This document shows, in pieces, positions 55,638-57,229 of a DNA stretch of 57,229 nucleotides. This DNA comes from SIG440 sp045645485 (lineage in GTDB: Bacteria; Bacillota; Clostridia; Monoglobales; Monoglobaceae): contig JAZRIX010000015.1 in the NCBI GenBank assembly GCA_045645485.1, positions 1-57,229 of the forward strand, given 5' to 3'. Below the pieces are notes generated by a model. The model saw only the letters and a program-made list of their open reading frames with translations. It searched no databases and had not been told where the DNA came from. The translations under genes and the position numbers were made by a program. Position 1 is the first letter of the stretch. Every line of letters starts with the position of its first letter.

Positions 55638-56855
55638 TTACTTTCTAAATCCCTCAACAGTTATCTCTCCGTCTTCATTGTTCCACATCACATCAAGTCC
55701 CATTTTTTCCGCAACAAAACGCAAAGGCATAAACGTTCTTCCGTCAATAACAACGGGAGCAACCTCCATAATATGTATCTCTCCGTCCACCTCAGCATCA
55801 AAACTGTCTATGCGGAATTTCATAACCGTTTCATCCGAAAGAATAGTAACAATCTTTTCCTCATTATCCCACAGCACCTCTGCTCCGTAATTTTCCACAA
55901 CCGCCCTGACAGGCACCAATGTTCTGGAATTTCTGATAATGGGAGCCGTATTACGTCCGGGGTCTACCTGACACCTTTTTCCGTTTACATACATATCGGG
56001 AGAGTCAATCTTCAACTGTACAACCGTCTTTTCAACCCCGTCACTGTTATCATCTGTAATTATTTTTTCTATTACAAGCTCATTGAGCTTTTCAAGAGTC
56101 TGCGGGCCTGCAATACCGTCTGCATCCAAGCCGTATTCCGTCTGAAAGCAGATAACCGCCTCCCGTGTTTCTTCGCCAAAAACGCCGTCAGTGCCAATGT
56201 TAATATCCAATACTGCATTCAGGCATTTTTGCATTTCTTCCACTGCTGAATCATACCCATTTTCCGTTTCAGACATACCGAGAACACGACTTGTGTCCGA
56301 AATACAAAGCTCCATACTTTCAGCATCAACCTCTTCTTCCTGAGCCGTAATGTCATATTCTTCAACATCAAAAACTCTTACCGCATACTGAAACTGATTG
56401 CTCCCCTGACTGTTCCAGCTTGAATCCGATATCCAGACCGACAACTGAGGTTGACGTACAATTCCCACCCGTGAATTGAGAGCATGAATTATGTAACCTT
56501 CATTCTCATCATATATGCCCACATGGTTCAGTTCTTCTTCAGTGCCGAACAAAAGAATATCTCCGCTCCTGAGCTGTTCCACATCCTCAATCACCCTGCC
56601 AAAAGGTCTGTAATCATCTCTTGTGGTTGTGGGAAGGGTCACTCCGTACAGGGAATAAATATAATGCACCAACCCCGAGCAATCAAAGGACTCTGGACCT
56701 CTTGTGTTCAGAATATACGGGAACTTCCCTACATAATTTTCATTCAGGTCATCAACAATCATCTGCCCGGTGACACCGGTATCCGTTGCATTGATATTCA
56801 CACAAGCCGAGCAAATCAACACTACCGACACAAACAGGCTCAGTATTTTCTTCAT
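55638..56855 (-). CDS. Secreted NlpC/P60 peptidoglycan hydrolase with stalk domain
   Basis: 405 residues. Signal peptide 1-22. NlpC/P60 domain: Cys59 region PESFDCSGLVHYIYSLYG, His in ELNHVGIYDENEGYIIHALN. Then a peptidoglycan-binding domain (about 205-260: MQKCLNAVLDINIGTDGVFG, AVICFQTEYGLDADGIAGPQ) and a C-terminal copper-amine-oxidase-type stalk domain (about 290-405: SRTLVPVRAVVENYGAEVLW, GRTFMPLRFVAEKMGLDVMW). It should cut gamma-D-Glu-diaminopimelate cross-bridges at the surface. GAAAATACT upstream; own promoter at 56898-56927. Convergent with rnj. Confidence 0.9.
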   Translation of the reverse strand: MKKILSLFVSVVLICSACVNINATDTGVTGQMIVDDLNENYVGKFPYILNTRGPESFDCSGLVHYIYSLYGVTLPTTTRDDYRPFGRVIEDVEQLRSGDILLFGTEEELNHVGIYDENEGYIIHALNSRVGIVRQPQLSVWISDSSWNSQGSNQFQYAVRVFDVEEYDITAQEEEVDAESMELCISDTSRVLGMSETENGYDSAVEEMQKCLNAVLDINIGTDGVFGEETREAVICFQTEYGLDADGIAGPQTLEKLNELVIEKIITDDNSDGVEKTVVQLKIDSPDMYVNGKRCQVDPGRNTAPIIRNSRTLVPVRAVVENYGAEVLWDNEEKIVTILSDETVMKFRIDSFDAEVDGEIHIMEVAPVVIDGRTFMPLRFVAEKMGLDVMWNNEDGEITVEGFRK

Positions 56856-56897
56856 AATCTACCAATCCATCCATTATAATAAATGCTTAATGAATTT

Positions 56898-56927
56898 ATT
56901 ATACCAACATTATTCGACAAAAGTCAA
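56898..56927 (-). promoter_or_regulatory. Promoter of the NlpC/P60 gene
   Basis: On the minus strand TTGACT (56927-56922), 18 bases, TATAAT (56903-56898). Confidence 0.65.
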
Positions 56928-57039
56928 GTCTTTTCCAAATTGAGTACCTATAACTCGATTTTCTGTGGATTGAATTTTTGCCGAAGTTTCAAAAAGCTTT
57001 TAAGGTTGATATGTAAGCATTTGTGAAAAGTTGATTGTG

Positions 57040-57068
57040 TTGACTAAAAGCAATAAAAATGATAATAT
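57040..57068 (+). promoter_or_regulatory. Promoter of the right-edge DUF559-type gene
   Basis: TTGACT at 57040-57045, 17 bases, TAATAT at 57063-57068 with a TGA extended minus-10. The 5' leader then contains the palindromic repeat. Confidence 0.6.
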
Positions 57069-57094
57069 AATCTACAAGAAAACACTATCAAAAA

Positions 57095-57144
57095 GCCTCC
57101 CTTGTGTAAAGGGAGGTGGGTTGCGAAGCAACTCGGAGGGATTG
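57095..57144 (+). repeat. Double-hairpin repeat carrying the ribosome site
   Basis: CCTCCCTT (57096-57103) pairs with AAGGGAGG (57109-57116); a second small hairpin GGTTGC-GAA-GCAACT follows (57119-57133), then CGGAGGGATTGTA. The last GGAGGG (57135-57140) is the ribosome site of the gene at 57147 and could alternatively pair with the first CCTCCC. I know this repeat type as frequent in gut Clostridia; copy number here cannot be counted. Confidence 0.65.
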
Positions 57145-57146
57145 TA

Positions 57147-57229
57147 ATGGACTATAAACACAACAAAGAAATTGTACCACTTGCAAAAGCGTTGAGAAAG
57201 AATATGACAAAAGAAGAAAAGCACCTTTG
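57147..57229 (+). CDS. DUF559-type (endonuclease-like) protein, N-terminal fragment
   Basis: 27 codons before the right edge (MDYKHNKEIVPLAKALRKNM then TKEEKHL). The start LAKxLRKNMTKEExxLW is characteristic of DUF559 proteins, a small family with a very-short-patch-repair-like endonuclease fold. GGAGGG six bases before ATG, inside the repeat above. Catalytic residues lie outside the window, so the call rests on the first part only. Confidence 0.65.
   Translation, partial: MDYKHNKEIVPLAKALRKNMTKEEKHL

Noticed and set aside
1..57229. CRISPR array or long tandem repeats
   Set aside because: No regularly spaced direct repeats and no Cas-like proteins were found in any part of the window.

Overview
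The window looks like a low-GC, spore-forming member of the Clostridia (Firmicutes). The evidence is: strong AGGAGG-type ribosome sites with some GTG and TTG starts; TTGACA-17-TATAAT promoters; sporulation genes (bofA-like, yabP, yabQ); firmicute proteins (MecA, RNase J, YhaO/YhaN-like pair, FolT-type folate transporter, DivIC); SLH-domain surface proteins; and pyruvate formate-lyase fermentation. No taxonomic search was possible, so the genus is left open.

Layout. (1) 1-13.7 kb: the morphogenesis half of a siphovirus-like prophage, read leftward. It runs from a divergent repressor/Cro-like switch (13.0-13.7 kb) through an ArpU/RinA-like late regulator, terminase, portal, scaffold, capsid, connectors, tail tube, chaperones, a short tape measure, distal tail and baseplate proteins, and leaves the window at base 1. 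The early/replication block normally found between Cro and terminase is absent and no integrase is in view. (2) 13.7-15.2 kb: a junction zone with a GC-rich block, an AAC(3)-like gene cut to its N-terminus, tRNA-Gly(GCC), a frameshifted small membrane gene and a four-helix membrane protein. (3) 15.3-22.0 kb: a complete F1Fo ATP synthase operon (atpI-B-E-F-H-A-G-D-C, leftward). Its c subunit carries the two-carboxylate Na+-type motif and its epsilon lacks the C-terminal inhibitory domain. (4) 22.1-26.9 kb, rightward: a YhaO/YhaN-like nuclease-ATPase pair, a DUF2156 protein and a BofA-like protein.

(5) 27.1-33.0 kb, leftward: a DUF4432 aldose-epimerase-like protein, YebC, an SPFH/NfeD pair, the yabP-yabQ-divIC-yabR sporulation/division cluster and mecA. 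(6) 33.15-37.1 kb, rightward: a probable 6S RNA, rsmD, coaD, a coiled-coil protein, and a tetrahydrofolate riboswitch controlling folT-folC. (7) 37.1-41.8 kb: a MITE-like palindrome, then a leftward operon of four cyclophilin-type genes plus an SGNH hydrolase. Two of the cyclophilins are exported SLH proteins, and one of these has lost its catalytic residues. (8) 41.8-50.3 kb: ftsH, a second MITE-like element, ispE between two long hairpins, an Lgt-like membrane protein, an ABC-F ATPase, a secreted papain-like protease, and a pseudogene made by fusing the start of pssA to the end of psd.

(9) 50.3-57.2 kb: pflB-pflA behind a ZTP (pfl) riboswitch, RNase J behind a long structured leader, a secreted NlpC/P60 hydrolase, and at the right edge a DUF559-type gene whose ribosome site lies inside a palindromic repeat. 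One-carbon/folate metabolism recurs: the THF riboswitch senses reduced folate and the ZTP riboswitch senses shortage of 10-formyl-THF, while PFL makes the formate that feeds that pool. The most unusual items are the SLH-cyclophilin cluster, the stripped-down phage morphogenesis module, the Na+-type ATP synthase lacking the epsilon brake, and the repeat-plus-DUF559 arrangement at the right end.
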